Shown here piece by piece: positions 9,071 through 18,710 of a stretch of DNA of 63,684 bases; within the stretch, counting starts at the first letter, position 1, and each line of letters opens with the position of its first letter. Below the pieces are notes generated by a model. That model searched no databases and was not told the DNA's origin. It saw only the letters and a program-made list of their open reading frames with translations. The DNA is from Belliella alkalica (GTDB taxonomy: Bacteria > Bacteroidota > Bacteroidia > Cytophagales > Cyclobacteriaceae), in assembly GCF_022549785.1 (NCBI RefSeq), contig NZ_JAKZGO010000020.1:351-64034 (forward strand). The letters run 5' to 3'. The position numbers and the translations under genes were made by a program.

Positions 9071-9110
9071 GGAAACAAAAATAAAGATTTAGTAAAATTA
9101 ATTTAAAAAT

Positions 9111-9461
9111 ATGACAGCAGAAGCGCTGAGTAAAGTAATTGTTAAAGGCATGGAAGAAAAGAAGGCTTCCGACATCGTAATTATGGATTTGAGAGGGGTG
9201 AAAAATTCAATGACAGATTTTTTTGTGGTTTGTTCGGGCAATTCTGACACTCAAGTAGAGGCAATAGCGGATGCAATTGAAGATGAAGTAATAAAAACAA
9301 ATAAAGAAAAACCTTGGAGAACTGAAGGTAAAAACAACAATCAATGGGTATTGATGGACTATTTTAATGTAGTTGTTCACATCTTTCTCAAAGACCAAAG
9401 AAACTTCTATGGACTTGAAGAACTTTGGGGAGATGCAAAGTTTACATATATAGACAGATAA
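9111..9461 (+). CDS. rsfS: ribosome silencing factor RsfS
   Basis: This 116-residue protein belongs to the Iojap/RsfS (YbeB) family. It binds ribosomal protein uL14 and blocks joining of the 30S and 50S subunits in starvation. The family core is visible as DIVIMDLRGVKNSMTDFFVVCSGNSDTQVEAIADAI, followed by WVLMDYFNVVVHIF near the C-terminus. It lies 64 bp upstream of ftsH in the same direction, a frequent pairing in Bacteroidota (from memory), so co-transcription is likely. Confidence 0.93.
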   Translation: MTAEALSKVIVKGMEEKKASDIVIMDLRGVKNSMTDFFVVCSGNSDTQVEAIADAIEDEVIKTNKEKPWRTEGKNNNQWVLMDYFNVVVHIFLKDQRNFYGLEELWGDAKFTYIDR

Positions 9462-9525
9462 AGATTTGAACTTTCGGCACCCTAATTCGTTTTACAAAAG
9501 TTAAAATAGCATTAAATATCGAGCG

Positions 9526-11598
9526 ATGAGCGAAAATAATAAGAGCAAAAAATTCATCCCAAAAACTCCCCAAAAACCAAATTTCCAACTTTGGTTGATT
9601 ATTACGGCTGTAATTGTATTGGTAGGAGTTACTTGGTTCAATCAAAGAAATTCTGTAATCAACATTACCAGCACTAGATTTGAGGACATGTATCTTGCCA
9701 ATGATGTGGCAAAGGTGATGATTATAAGAAATCAAAATAGAGTTGACATAACACTCAAGGAGTCTTCGTTAGAAAACGAACGTTATAAAACTGAGTTAGA
9801 AGGGAATGGTCCATTTTATAATCCAGGAGGCCCTCATTATTCAATTGAGGTGGTAAGTGGTGAAAAATTCGCTGCCGATTTCAAGGATCTAGAAGCCTCA
9901 GTACCCGAAAATCAAAGAATAGGTTATGATGTTAAAAATGAGGAAAGTTGGACAAACCTATTTTCCACGTTTGGATTCTTCATTATCCTATTTGTCTTAT
10001 TCTGGGTAATGATGAGGAGAATGGCTGGTCCAAGCGGCCCAGGTGGTCAAATCTTCAATGTAGGAAAATCAAAAGCACAACTATTTGATGCGGAAAACAA
10101 AGTCAAAATCACATTTGACAATGTGGCTGGATTAGATGAGGCTAAAGAAGAGGTTCAGGAAATAGTTGAATTCTTAAAAACACCTGCTAAATTCACCAAA
10201 CTAGGAGGAAAAATCCCTAAAGGAGCACTACTTGTAGGCCCTCCAGGCACAGGGAAAACTTTGCTCGCGAAGGCAGTAGCTGGAGAAGCCGGAGTACCTT
10301 TCTTCACACTTTCTGGTTCTGATTTCGTAGAGATGTTTGTCGGCGTTGGGGCAGCAAGGGTAAGAGATCTATTTAAGCAAGCAAAAGAAAAAGCACCATG
10401 CATCATCTTCATAGATGAAATAGATGCTATTGGTAGATCAAGAGGGAAAGGCCAAATGCCTGGATCAAATGATGAAAGAGAAAACACCCTCAATTCACTG
10501 CTTGTAGAAATGGATGGTTTCGGAACTGACTCTGGAGTTATTGTATTGGCAGCTACAAATAGACCTGATGTATTAGACAGTGCATTGTTGAGAGCAGGAA
10601 GGTTTGATAGACAAATCAGCATTGACAAGCCAGACATTATTGGCAGAGAAGCCATCTTCAAAGTACACCTTGCACCAATCAAGACAGCAGATGATATTGA
10701 TGCCAAAAAATTGGCTGCTCAAACCCCAGGTTTTGCAGGAGCTGAAATCGCTAACGTATGTAATGAAGCAGCTTTGATTGCTGCAAGAAGGAATAAAGCA
10801 GCTGTAGATATGCAAGATTTCCAAGATGCTGTAGATAGAGTTATCGGTGGTCTTGAGAAGAAAAATAAAATTATTTCTCCAGAAGAGAAAAAGATTGTAG
10901 CCTACCACGAAGCTGGTCATGCAGTAGCTGGTTGGTTCCTTGAGCATGCAGATCCTTTGGTAAAGGTGAGTATTGTACCAAGAGGAGTAGCTGCATTAGG
11001 TTATGCACAATATCTCCCTAAAGAGCAGTTTCTTTATCAGACAGAGCAGTTGATAGATGAGATGTGTATGACTCTAGGAGGTAGAGCAGCCGAGGAAATC
11101 ATCTTCGGTAAAATCTCAACAGGAGCTTTGAGTGATTTGGAAAGAATTACAAAAATGGCATACTCGATAGTTTCGATATATGGTATGAACGAGAAAATTG
11201 GAAATGTTTCTTTCTACGATAGTAAAGCATCTGAATATAGAACTTCTAAACCATATTCTGAGAAGACTTCAGAAACGATAGATGAAGAAGTTAGAAAGTT
11301 AATTGGGTTTGCTTATGAAAGAACAAAAGATCTACTGACTCAAAGAAGACCTGAGCTTGAGATCTTGGCTAAGGAACTTCTAGAAAAAGAAATCTTATTC
11401 CAAATGGATCTTGAAAGACTTATTGGTAAAAGACCTTTCGAAAAAGAGACTACTTATGAAGCATTTACCAAAAAAGTAGATGCTAATGACAAGGCTGCTG
11501 CGGAGAAAAAGCTTATCGAAGAAGCTCAAGCCAAAAAAGATGATGCCTCAAGTGAAAGTGTAGATATAACATCTCAAATTGGCGAAAACAAAGATTAA
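9526..11598 (+). CDS. ftsH: ATP-dependent zinc metalloprotease FtsH
   Basis: This 690-residue membrane AAA+ protease degrades misassembled membrane proteins and regulatory proteins. In order it has: TM1 (about 23-40), a periplasmic domain, TM2 ([13 protein letters not shown], about 150-165), Walker A GPPGTGKT (about 238), Walker B IIFIDEID, the second region of homology, and the zinc site HEAGH (about 461-465). The C-terminus is Lys/Glu/Ala-rich. Length is normal for the phylum. It follows rsfS and ends at a strong intrinsic terminator. Confidence 0.98.
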   Translation: MSENNKSKKFIPKTPQKPNFQLWLIITAVIVLVGVTWFNQRNSVINITSTRFEDMYLANDVAKVMIIRNQNRVDITLKESSLENERYKTELEGNGPFYNPGGPHYSIEVVSGEKFAADFKDLEASVPENQRIGYDVKNEESWTNLFSTFGFFIILFVLFWVMMRRMAGPSGPGGQIFNVGKSKAQLFDAENKVKITFDNVAGLDEAKEEVQEIVEFLKTPAKFTKLGGKIPKGALLVGPPGTGKTLLAKAVAGEAGVPFFTLSGSDFVEMFVGVGAARVRDLFKQAKEKAPCIIFIDEIDAIGRSRGKGQMPGSNDERENTLNSLLVEMDGFGTDSGVIVLAATNRPDVLDSALLRAGRFDRQISIDKPDIIGREAIFKVHLAPIKTADDIDAKKLAAQTPGFAGAEIANVCNEAALIAARRNKAAVDMQDFQDAVDRVIGGLEKKNKIISPEEKKIVAYHEAGHAVAGWFLEHADPLVKVSIVPRGVAALGYAQYLPKEQFLYQTEQLIDEMCMTLGGRAAEEIIFGKISTGALSDLERITKMAYSIVSIYGMNEKIGNVSFYDSKASEYRTSKPYSEKTSETIDEEVRKLIGFAYERTKDLLTQRRPELEILAKELLEKEILFQMDLERLIGKRPFEKETTYEAFTKKVDANDKAAAEKKLIEEAQAKKDDASSESVDITSQIGENKD

Positions 11599-11620
11599 CA
11601 TTTCATAAAATAACATAAAC

Positions 11621-11654
11621 AAAGCCCTGATCAAGAAATTGGTCAGGGCTTTTT
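11621..11654 (+). terminator. intrinsic terminator of rsfS-ftsH
   Basis: AAAGCCCTGA...TCAGGGCTTT is a perfect 10-bp stem with a 12-nt loop followed by TT, starting 22 bp after the ftsH stop. Confidence 0.88.
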
Positions 11655-12016
11655 CTTTTAAACTAAAGCTTCAAAGATTCATTGAAGCCACTTAATGTTA
11701 AGAGAAAAAATATTCCCAAATAAATACATGCATGACTACTCTAACCCTGACATATGGAGTAGGACCACTTACCAACAAAGATGTTATATAGGAATACAGA
11801 CTGGGTTCTAGTACCAAAAGCATTTCTCCTCCCCGACAACTTTTTAGAAAGGCATAATTCAATCCCGAGCAAAAAACGAATCACTTCTGCGAACAAAAAA
11901 AGGATAAAGAACCAATGATGTCCTTTATCCTTTTACTTATATTTCAGATCTATATTCCCAAATTATGAATCCTTGATTTAGCTTAAACAAGCATTCTGAA
12001 AAAAATTGGGTTAGCC
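11655..12016. other. intergenic region between convergent ftsH and floA
   Basis: Apart from a small hairpin (GCTTCAA...TTGAAGC near 11667) and the floA terminator at 11895-11934, I see no reading frame, RNA gene or repeat here. Confidence 0.5.
11895..11934 (-). terminator. intrinsic terminator of nfeD-floA
   Basis: AAAAGGATAAAG (11898-11909) pairs perfectly with CTTTATCCTTTT (11923-11934) across a 13-nt loop. On the minus strand it is followed by a T-run, about 80 bp past the floA stop. Confidence 0.8.
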
Positions 12017-13027
12017 TTATTTATCTGTAATCTTACCTCTGGAGCTGTCAGAACCACCTGAATCATCCCCAGCAATGGTCGATCTCATATCTGTATCAGA
12101 CTTGATATTTTCCATTCTGTAGTAATCCATAATCCCAAGATTTCCAGATCTAAATGCTTCTGCTATTGCCTTCGGAATTTCAGCTTCAGCCTCGATTACT
12201 TTGGCTCTCATCTCTACAGACTTAGCTTTCATCTCTTGCTCCAATGCCACGGCCATTGCTCTTCTTTCCTCTGCTCTAGCTTCTGCTACTTTCAAATCAG
12301 CAGATGCTTGATCTATCTGAAGCTTTGCACCAATGTTTGTCCCAACATCTATATCCGCAATATCTATTGAAAGAATCTCAAATGCAGTACCTGCATCCAA
12401 ACCTCTTTCCAACACAAGTTTTGATATTTTATCAGGATTTTCCAATACACTTTTATGGTTCTGAGCAGAACCAATTGAAGTTACAATCCCTTCACCTACT
12501 CTAGCAAGGATTGTCTCTTCGCCTGCACCACCTACTAGCTGAGCAATATTAGCTCTTACAGTAACCCTTGCTTTTGCAATCAGCTGAATACCATCTGCGG
12601 CAACAGCCGCCACATTTGGCGTATTGATTACTTTTGGATTTACTGAAATCTGAACTGCCTCAAAAACATCCCTACCTGCCAAATCAATCGCAGTAGCTTG
12701 CTTAAAACTCAAATTAATATTTGCTTTGTCTGCAGAGATCAATGCCCTTATCACATTGGGGACATTTCCACTTGCTAGATAATGCGTCTCCAGATCATTT
12801 GTAGTCAAATCGAGACCTGCTTTAGTGGCAGTAATCAAAGAATTGACGATAATGCTTGGTGGTACTTTCCTTATCCTCATCCCTATCAACTCACCTATAC
12901 CGACCTTCACATTTGAGAAAATTGCAGTGATCCAAAGATTGACTGGAACGAAATATAAAAAGACGAAAAGAAGTATCAGCGCGGCAAATGCTGCAAATAA
13001 AATGAATGCCGAATTAGTCATGTCCAT
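12017..13027 (-). CDS. floA: flotillin-like protein FloA
   Basis: This 336-residue SPFH/flotillin-family protein belongs to the FloA (YqfA) branch. It has an N-terminal membrane segment ([22 protein letters not shown]), then SPFH beta strands, then a long Ala/Glu-rich coiled coil (about 230-300, [20 protein letters not shown]). The family organises functional membrane microdomains. Its start is 3 bp after the nfeD stop; the nfeD-floA pair is a conserved membrane module. Confidence 0.94.
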   Translation of the reverse strand: MDMTNSAFILFAAFAALILLFVFLYFVPVNLWITAIFSNVKVGIGELIGMRIRKVPPSIIVNSLITATKAGLDLTTNDLETHYLASGNVPNVIRALISADKANINLSFKQATAIDLAGRDVFEAVQISVNPKVINTPNVAAVAADGIQLIAKARVTVRANIAQLVGGAGEETILARVGEGIVTSIGSAQNHKSVLENPDKISKLVLERGLDAGTAFEILSIDIADIDVGTNIGAKLQIDQASADLKVAEARAEERRAMAVALEQEMKAKSVEMRAKVIEAEAEIPKAIAEAFRSGNLGIMDYYRMENIKSDTDMRSTIAGDDSGGSDSSRGKITDK

Positions 13028-13030
13028 AAG

Positions 13031-13492
13031 TTATTTTTTTACGGTGATTCTATTATCTCCCAATTTAGTAATAAATACGATTGAACCGACAGAAATAAAT
13101 CCAGAATCGGATTTTACTTCATATATTTTATCCAAAAACTCAGCTTTTCCTATAGGCTTGATGTCTGAAACAGCCTTACCTTCCATACCCAATTCCAATC
13201 CAAGCAACCTTCCATCAAAGGACCTACTTTGAATGGAGTCCTTCAAGGCAAATTTATTCCAAACCCCAGCCTTAAAGCCGTAAAAAAGCGCCACAAAATT
13301 AATAAATAATGTAATCCCCAAAACAATCCAAGCTGTGGAAGTATCAAATTTCAAAAATGAATAGTATACGCCTGCTGCTGACACAATTAATCCTAACACA
13401 CCAATTATTGTCGTGCCAGGAACAAAAATTATTTCCGTGAGGATCAATATCAAACCAATTGTTAGTAGAGAAATAAGTATAAACCAAGTCAT
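13031..13492 (-). CDS. NfeD family membrane protein
   Basis: This 153-residue protein has about three N-terminal membrane segments and a C-terminal OB-fold-like domain (about 95-153). It lacks the ClpP-like protease domain of long NfeD proteins and is therefore a short NfeD. It is directly coupled to floA, the classical partner. The upstream 75 bp before the mobile repeat cluster should hold the operon promoter. Confidence 0.88.
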   Translation of the reverse strand: MTWFILISLLTIGLILILTEIIFVPGTTIIGVLGLIVSAAGVYYSFLKFDTSTAWIVLGITLFINFVALFYGFKAGVWNKFALKDSIQSRSFDGRLLGLELGMEGKAVSDIKPIGKAEFLDKIYEVKSDSGFISVGSIVFITKLGDNRITVKK

Positions 13493-13566
13493 AATTGAAA
13501 GGGTATATTTTTAGTAAAAGTAATTTAATTTCTACAATGTACTAAATGCAGGGATAATATAAATAA

Positions 13567-13717
13567 TATGAATATCCGCTTTCAAACCAGTACCCATATT
13601 TAATTAGGTACAAACTTTGAATTCAGCTGCTGTCGACTGTCGACTGTCATCCGTCGACGATTATCCGCTTGATCCAATTGTCTTATTTACCTTATGGTGT
13701 AATTGCGGATAATCATA
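13567..13717 (+). repeat. TATCCGC element copy 2 (A-type, forward)
   Basis: This copy is identical to the 2941-3091 element at 150 of 151 positions. The 12-bp direct repeat ATAAATAATATG flanks it on both sides (13559-13570 and 13718-13729). It is the first of three consecutive copies in the gap between proS and nfeD. Confidence 0.88.
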
Positions 13718-13725
13718 ATAAATAA

Positions 13726-13870
13726 TATGAGTATCCGCAATGTTGCATATTGGCTAAGATTAGTTTTTTTGTGTTGCTGATTCTCGTTACCGGACAAGTG
13801 TCAACTGAATCTCAAATCATTCATCAAACAATCTATTGATTGGCTACGTGCAAGAAAGCGGATACACATG
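13726..13870 (-). repeat. TATCCGC element copy 3 (B-type, reverse)
   Basis: This 145-bp copy lies in the opposite orientation. It begins TATGAGTATCCGC and ends GCGGATACACATG, with CTACGTGC just inside the right end. It is diverged from copies 5 and 6. Its right flank TTAAATAATATG (13871-13882) repeats 11 of 12 bases of its left flank. Confidence 0.82.
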
Positions 13871-13878
13871 TTAAATAA

Positions 13879-14024
13879 TATGCATATCCGCTTTCACACT
13901 AGTAGTCATTTATAGTATTGTATTGTTTGAAGTTCATTTCTATCAGCTGTGGATGGATTATTGAGCACTGTCGATGATTTATAAGAGAAATGATCACATA
14001 CATGTGTCACTCAGGATAATCATA
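13879..14024 (+). repeat. TATCCGC element copy 4 (degenerate, forward)
   Basis: This copy starts TATGCATATCCGCTTTCACAC and ends CAGGATAATCATA. The ends match A-type copies, but the inner TATCCGC is decayed (GATGATTTATAAG). It is the oldest-looking member of the cluster. Confidence 0.72.
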
Positions 14025-14073
14025 AAAAACACCAACTCCATCATCAATTGAAAATCCAAAAGCTAATTTAATT

Positions 14074-14115
14074 AAAAAAGCCCTTCGAAACATTATAGTT
14101 TTAAAGGGCTTTTTT
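14074..14115 (-). terminator. intrinsic terminator of proS
   Basis: AAAAAAGCCCTT pairs with AAGGGCTTTTTT (14104-14115) around an 18-nt loop. It lies 20 bp past the proS stop on the minus strand, with T-runs on both strands. Confidence 0.85.
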
Positions 14116-14134
14116 AAACTAAATTTACGTCAAA

Positions 14135-15616
14135 TTAATATGCTCTCGCAAAGAGTACCCTACCATTTGAAGGATTTCCTGTCAAGACACAATTTCCTTT
14201 TTCTTCATTTTGATCCAGAGGAATACATCTTATTGTCGCTTTTGTAAGTTCCTTGATTTTTTCTTCTGTTTCAGAAGTTCCATCCCAATGAGCAGAAAGG
14301 AATCCTCCCTTTGACTCTATCTTATCCAAAAATTCATCCCAAGTATTCACTTCGGTTGTCATTTCCTTTCTGAAATCAAAGGCTTTTTGATAAATAGTCT
14401 CCTGAATCTTATCCAACATCTCAGTAACATAATCCTCAATTTGGATTTGTGCCAAATCCACTGTCTCTTTGGACAAGGTGTCCCTTCTAGCTACTTCGAT
14501 AGTATTATTTTCCAAATCTCTTGGCCCCATAGCTATTCTCAAGGGAACTCCTTTCAATTCATATTCCGCAAATTTCCAGCCTGGCTTGTGCGTATCTCTT
14601 TTATCAAAATGAACTGAAACACCTTTCGCCAATAGCTTCTTTGTTATTTCATTTGCCTTATCAGCTATTTTATCAAACTCTTCATCAGTCTTATAAATAG
14701 GCACAATAACGACTTGTATTGGAGCCAATTTAGGAGGTAAAACCAATCCGTTATCATCTGAGTGCGCCATAATCAATGCACCCATCAGTCTTGTACTTAC
14801 TCCCCAAGATGTACCCCAAACATGCTCAAGTCCTCCTTCTTTCGTAGCAAATTTCACATCAAAAGCTTTTGCAAAATTCTGTCCCAGAAAGTGTGAAGTT
14901 CCTGCTTGAAGAGCCTTTCCATCCTGCATCATTGCTTCTATGCAATAGGTATCTTCAGCACCTGCAAATCTTTCATTAGCACTTTTCACACCTTTTACGA
15001 CAGAAAGTGCCATAAATGTCTCCGCAAAAGTAGCGTAGACATTAAGCATTTGGACGGTTTCGTCAATTGCCTCTTGCCTTGTAGCATGTGCAGTATGTCC
15101 TTCTTGCCAAAGAAACTCAGTCGTCCTCAAAAATAACCTTGTCCTCATTTCCCAACGAACTACATTTGCCCATTGGTTGACAAGGAGTGGAAGGTCTCTA
15201 TAAGATTGAATCCAATTTTTGTAAGTACTCCAAATGACAGTTTCTGATGTTGGCCTTACAATCAATTCTTCTTCTAACTTTGCATCTGGATCTACAATGA
15301 CACTTTTTCCATCCTCGGAATTTTTCAATCTGTAGTGTGTTACTACTGCACACTCTTTCGCAAAACCTTCTACGTGACTTGCCTCTTTGGAAAGAAAAGA
15401 TTTTGGTATGAAAAGGGGGAAATATGCATTTGAATGACCTGTTTCTTTGAACATCTTGTCAAGTTGGGCCTGCATCTTTTCCCATATCGAATATCCATAT
15501 GGTTTGATGACCATACATCCCCTTACCGCGGAGTTCTCAGCCAAGTCAGCTTTCTTTACTAATTCGTTGTACCACAAAGAGTAGTCTTCACTTCTTTTAG
15601 GCAATCCTTTGCTCAT
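14135..15616 (-). CDS. proS: prolyl-tRNA synthetase (archaeal/eukaryotic-type)
   Basis: This 493-residue class II synthetase charges tRNA-Pro. It has no editing insertion and has the C-terminal zinc-domain-like extension ending in LFARAY, as in archaeal/eukaryotic-type ProRS. Motif 2 is visible in [19 protein letters not shown], preceded by RPTSETVIW. Length and type match what Bacteroidota usually carry. It is transcribed alone with a -7 box at 15669-15677 and a terminator directly downstream. Confidence 0.97.
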   Translation of the reverse strand: MSKGLPKRSEDYSLWYNELVKKADLAENSAVRGCMVIKPYGYSIWEKMQAQLDKMFKETGHSNAYFPLFIPKSFLSKEASHVEGFAKECAVVTHYRLKNSEDGKSVIVDPDAKLEEELIVRPTSETVIWSTYKNWIQSYRDLPLLVNQWANVVRWEMRTRLFLRTTEFLWQEGHTAHATRQEAIDETVQMLNVYATFAETFMALSVVKGVKSANERFAGAEDTYCIEAMMQDGKALQAGTSHFLGQNFAKAFDVKFATKEGGLEHVWGTSWGVSTRLMGALIMAHSDDNGLVLPPKLAPIQVVIVPIYKTDEEFDKIADKANEITKKLLAKGVSVHFDKRDTHKPGWKFAEYELKGVPLRIAMGPRDLENNTIEVARRDTLSKETVDLAQIQIEDYVTEMLDKIQETIYQKAFDFRKEMTTEVNTWDEFLDKIESKGGFLSAHWDGTSETEEKIKELTKATIRCIPLDQNEEKGNCVLTGNPSNGRVLFARAY

Positions 15617-15668
15617 GATTTATTTGTTGATATCAAAATTCTATTTATATTCGTTTTTACTTTCGGGG

Positions 15669-15677
15669 GCAAATATA
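15669..15677 (-). promoter_or_regulatory. -7 box of the proS promoter
   Basis: TATATTTGC on the minus strand matches TAnnTTTG, about 52 nt before the proS ATG. No clear -33 box. Confidence 0.5.
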
Positions 15678-15747
15678 AATTAAATAATGATAACCCTCTT
15701 AGATATAACACGTATAATAGTGTTGGAGACTGTAAACAACAATTAAA

Positions 15748-17109
15748 ATGAAACGATTAAACAATTTCTTAACTCTCGGAGCTGGCGTGATTGTCCTGCT
15801 ATCGTCTTGTAGCACAAGCTATAATGCAATGCAAGGCGAAACAGATGATCTGTATTTCATGGCTTCGGATGCTCAAGTGGCAACAGAGTTCGCTGTAAAC
15901 AACAACAACCCAAATAATTTTCAATCACTCAACAATACGACTTCTGAACAATTCGAACAAGAGAATTTTTCAGCGAGAAATGTTAACCCTGAATATATCG
16001 CAAGATATCAATCAGAAACCAATACAGGTGATGATGGGTCCGTTTACTTTGATGATAATCAAGTAGCTGAAAACAACCCGAATATAAACGTATATAATAA
16101 CTACTATAGTAATGCTGGAAACAATTTTAATTCCGGCTTCGGTGGACCATTTTTCAACCCAATGATGATGGGAGGATTTTCTCCTTGGGGCATGGGCATG
16201 GGTGGATTTTCTCCATGGGGCATGGGTGGATTTTATGATCCATTCTGGGGCCCAGGTTTTGGCATGATGCCAGGATTCGGATTCAGACCAGGTTTCAACG
16301 TGTCTATTGGAATGGGATTTGGGTTCGGAAATCCATGGATGATGAGAAGAGGTTTTGGATGGGGCATGGGAGGATTTTATGATCCATTCTTTGATCCGTT
16401 CTTCCCTAGATTCGGAATGATGGGAATGGGCTGGGGCGGAGGCTTTGGCTACGGAGGATTTGGAAGACCAATCTATGTAATACCAGGTGGTGAATTCAAC
16501 AACAGGCAAATTGTAAGAGGTGCTCGACCTTCAAGAGGTTCTTCACTAGCCAACTCTGGAACAAGATCGAACAATGTGGCAAGTCCAAGTACTTCAAGAG
16601 CCGCAGCCAGAAGAGATGCTACAGCAGGTAGTAGATCTTTGACTTCTACACCTTCAACCAGAAATGGCAGAACGGACTTTAGATCCTCTCAAAACGATTA
16701 CTACAATAGCTCACGTAGTAGAACTGGTACTACTACCAGATCGGCTGCTCCTACAAGCAGAAACGTAAGTTCGCCTGCTACAGATCGTGGAGCAAGCAGA
16801 GTAGGTACTAGAAGTGCCGCTCCTTCTTACAGAAATACAGCTCCAACAAATAGAAATACTAGATCTACTGTAAATACGGCTCCTTCTAGGTCGTCTTCGC
16901 CAAGTTATAACAGAAGCTCTAGCCCATCATATAACAGTCGTACAACTACTCCTTCTAGAAGCACTTATTCTACGCCAAGCAGAACAAGTACACCAACTAG
17001 AAGCACACCTTCATATTCAGCACCAAGCAGAAGCTCTGGTGGTAGTGTAGGTGGCGGAAGCCGCAGCAGCGGTGGCGGAGGTTCATCACGAGGAGGAAGG
17101 GGGAATTAA
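15748..17109 (+). CDS. low-complexity lipoprotein, Gly/Met/Phe-rich then Ser/Arg/Thr-rich
   Basis: This 453-residue protein has a lipobox (VLLSSC, about residue 21) and an Asn-rich stretch to about 130. A Gly/Met/Phe/Trp-rich zone follows at about 130-245, with repeated GGFSPWGMG and GGFYDPF units. The tail (about 265-453) is Ser/Arg/Thr-rich, with PSRS- and SRS-like repeats and a glycine-rich end. The tail is basic and probably disordered. Similar secreted low-complexity proteins occur in Cytophagales, but I know no function. Its stop codon sits in the loop of its own terminator. Confidence 0.75.
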   Translation: MKRLNNFLTLGAGVIVLLSSCSTSYNAMQGETDDLYFMASDAQVATEFAVNNNNPNNFQSLNNTTSEQFEQENFSARNVNPEYIARYQSETNTGDDGSVYFDDNQVAENNPNINVYNNYYSNAGNNFNSGFGGPFFNPMMMGGFSPWGMGMGGFSPWGMGGFYDPFWGPGFGMMPGFGFRPGFNVSIGMGFGFGNPWMMRRGFGWGMGGFYDPFFDPFFPRFGMMGMGWGGGFGYGGFGRPIYVIPGGEFNNRQIVRGARPSRGSSLANSGTRSNNVASPSTSRAAARRDATAGSRSLTSTPSTRNGRTDFRSSQNDYYNSSRSRTGTTTRSAAPTSRNVSSPATDRGASRVGTRSAAPSYRNTAPTNRNTRSTVNTAPSRSSSPSYNRSSSPSYNSRTTTPSRSTYSTPSRTSTPTRSTPSYSAPSRSSGGSVGGGSRSSGGGGSSRGGRGN

Positions 17110-17122
17110 TCCCCCTTTTTTT
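17097..17122 (+). terminator. terminator overlapping the stop codon
   Basis: AAGGGGG (17097-17103) pairs with CCCCCTT (17111-17117), followed by a long T-tract. The loop contains the TAA stop codon of the upstream gene (17107-17109). Confidence 0.85.
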
Positions 17123-17219
17123 TATTTTTTTCTATCTTTTTATCAATTCATTCGTTAGATAACATATTGAGCATACAATTTGTGTCTGATGCTCCAAATG
17201 CAAAATCAAATTTAATTCT

Positions 17220-18710
17220 ATGATTTCTATCAAAAAGTTAATACTTGGCTTCTTGGCTACAGGCCTGATCCTTTCGGAATCTTATGCACAGACATCTTAT
17301 TTTGAAGATGCTTTGAGATTTAGTCAATTCAATTCAACAGGATCTGCTAGAATCGGTGCAATAGGCGGAGCACAAATGTCGCTTGGAGGTGATATATCCA
17401 ATGTTCATGGTAATGCTGCTGGTCTGGGATTCTTCAGAAGATCTGAATTCTCAATCTCCCCATCATTTGGCACATGGAATTCCGAATCAAATTTCTTGGG
17501 ACAATTTCAAGATGATCGTACTCCAAACTTTAGCATCCCTAACCTAGGAGTGGTAATCAGCAGGCCAAAAGGAGAGTTACAACCTGGGAGCTTCAGAGGA
17601 GGTTCTTTTGGAATAAGTTTTAATAGAACTGCGAATTTCAATAGCCAATTCGGATACTTTTCAAACCTAAGAAGCAACAATTCGCTACTTGATTTTTATA
17701 TCAATCAGTATACTAGTTTTGGAGAACCTCCAGTTGGTGCGACAGACGGTTTAGTTCTGGATATAGAATTGGTACAAGGCAATCCTGCTTCAGGATATGT
17801 AAAAGATCCTGAATATGTATTTGGAAATCCTTTTAGCAACGAAACAGTAATTACTGAAGGAGGTATTAATCAAACATCATTCTCTTACGGTGCAAATTTC
17901 AATAACAAAATCTTTATCGGAGCAGGCTTGGGTATTTCGTCAGTAAACTTTTTCCAAAATAGGATTTATGAGGAAGAGTTCTTAGATCCAAGTAATGTAA
18001 CATCTTTAATTTACTCTATTGAAGATAACACAAGGATCAATGGATTTGGTGCTAATATCAATTTTGGTATCATTTATAAACCGATCGAAACTGTTAATTT
18101 GGGGTTCAACTTTAAAAGCCCTACATGGTATAGGTTAAATAAAGAAACTGATGCAAATATCATCGGTGATTTTTTCACTACAACAGGACAAGTTGAATTC
18201 ACTGAGAGATCAGACAGTGACCTATTCATCAACACAACGACACTAAGCACGCCTCTAACACTTAGCGCAGGAGCTACTTTCTTTGTTGGAAAGAATGGAT
18301 TTATCTCAGCTGATGTTGACTACCTAGATTATAGTCAAAACAGAATCAGTTCAAGAGACTTTGATACTTCTTTCGAAAACTCCGATATCCGAAATGCTCT
18401 TGGTTCGACTTTCAACTATAGAATAGGTGGGGAATACAGAGTAAACATCTGGAGACTACGAGGAGGTTATGGATTCTACGGCAATCCTTTAGTGGATGAA
18501 TCCTTTGACAGAACAACGCAACAGATTACTGGAGGTGTTGGAGTGAAGCTTAAAAATATGTATGTTGATTTTGCATTGATCAATACCCAATTCAACACTT
18601 TGTATAACTCATATGCGATTTTCAATAATAGCGGACAAAATGTAGGGCCATTTACTGAAACTAAAAACAATTTGACTCAGGGGATGCTAACTTTGGGTTT
18701 TAATTTCTAA
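17220..18710 (+). CDS. outer-membrane protein, OmpP1/FadL/TodX family
   Basis: This 496-residue protein has a signal peptide ending near SYAQ and an N-terminal segment (ALRFSQFNSTGSARIGAIGGAQMSLGGDISNVHGNAAGLGFF) typical of the OmpP1/FadL family hatch. A series of amphipathic strands follows, ending LTLGFNF with a terminal aromatic residue as expected for barrels. Family members transport hydrophobic compounds across the outer membrane; the substrate is unknown. Its 3' end overlaps the convergent aroK gene by 11 bp. Confidence 0.83.
   Translation: MISIKKLILGFLATGLILSESYAQTSYFEDALRFSQFNSTGSARIGAIGGAQMSLGGDISNVHGNAAGLGFFRRSEFSISPSFGTWNSESNFLGQFQDDRTPNFSIPNLGVVISRPKGELQPGSFRGGSFGISFNRTANFNSQFGYFSNLRSNNSLLDFYINQYTSFGEPPVGATDGLVLDIELVQGNPASGYVKDPEYVFGNPFSNETVITEGGINQTSFSYGANFNNKIFIGAGLGISSVNFFQNRIYEEEFLDPSNVTSLIYSIEDNTRINGFGANINFGIIYKPIETVNLGFNFKSPTWYRLNKETDANIIGDFFTTTGQVEFTERSDSDLFINTTTLSTPLTLSAGATFFVGKNGFISADVDYLDYSQNRISSRDFDTSFENSDIRNALGSTFNYRIGGEYRVNIWRLRGGYGFYGNPLVDESFDRTTQQITGGVGVKLKNMYVDFALINTQFNTLYNSYAIFNNSGQNVGPFTETKNNLTQGMLTLGFNF

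Noticed and set aside
16012-16509. 165-codon minus-strand frame inside the Gly/Met-rich lipoprotein gene.
   Set aside because: Its His/Ser/Trp-rich translation is the expected antisense of a GG-rich low-complexity coding region; no signal of its own.
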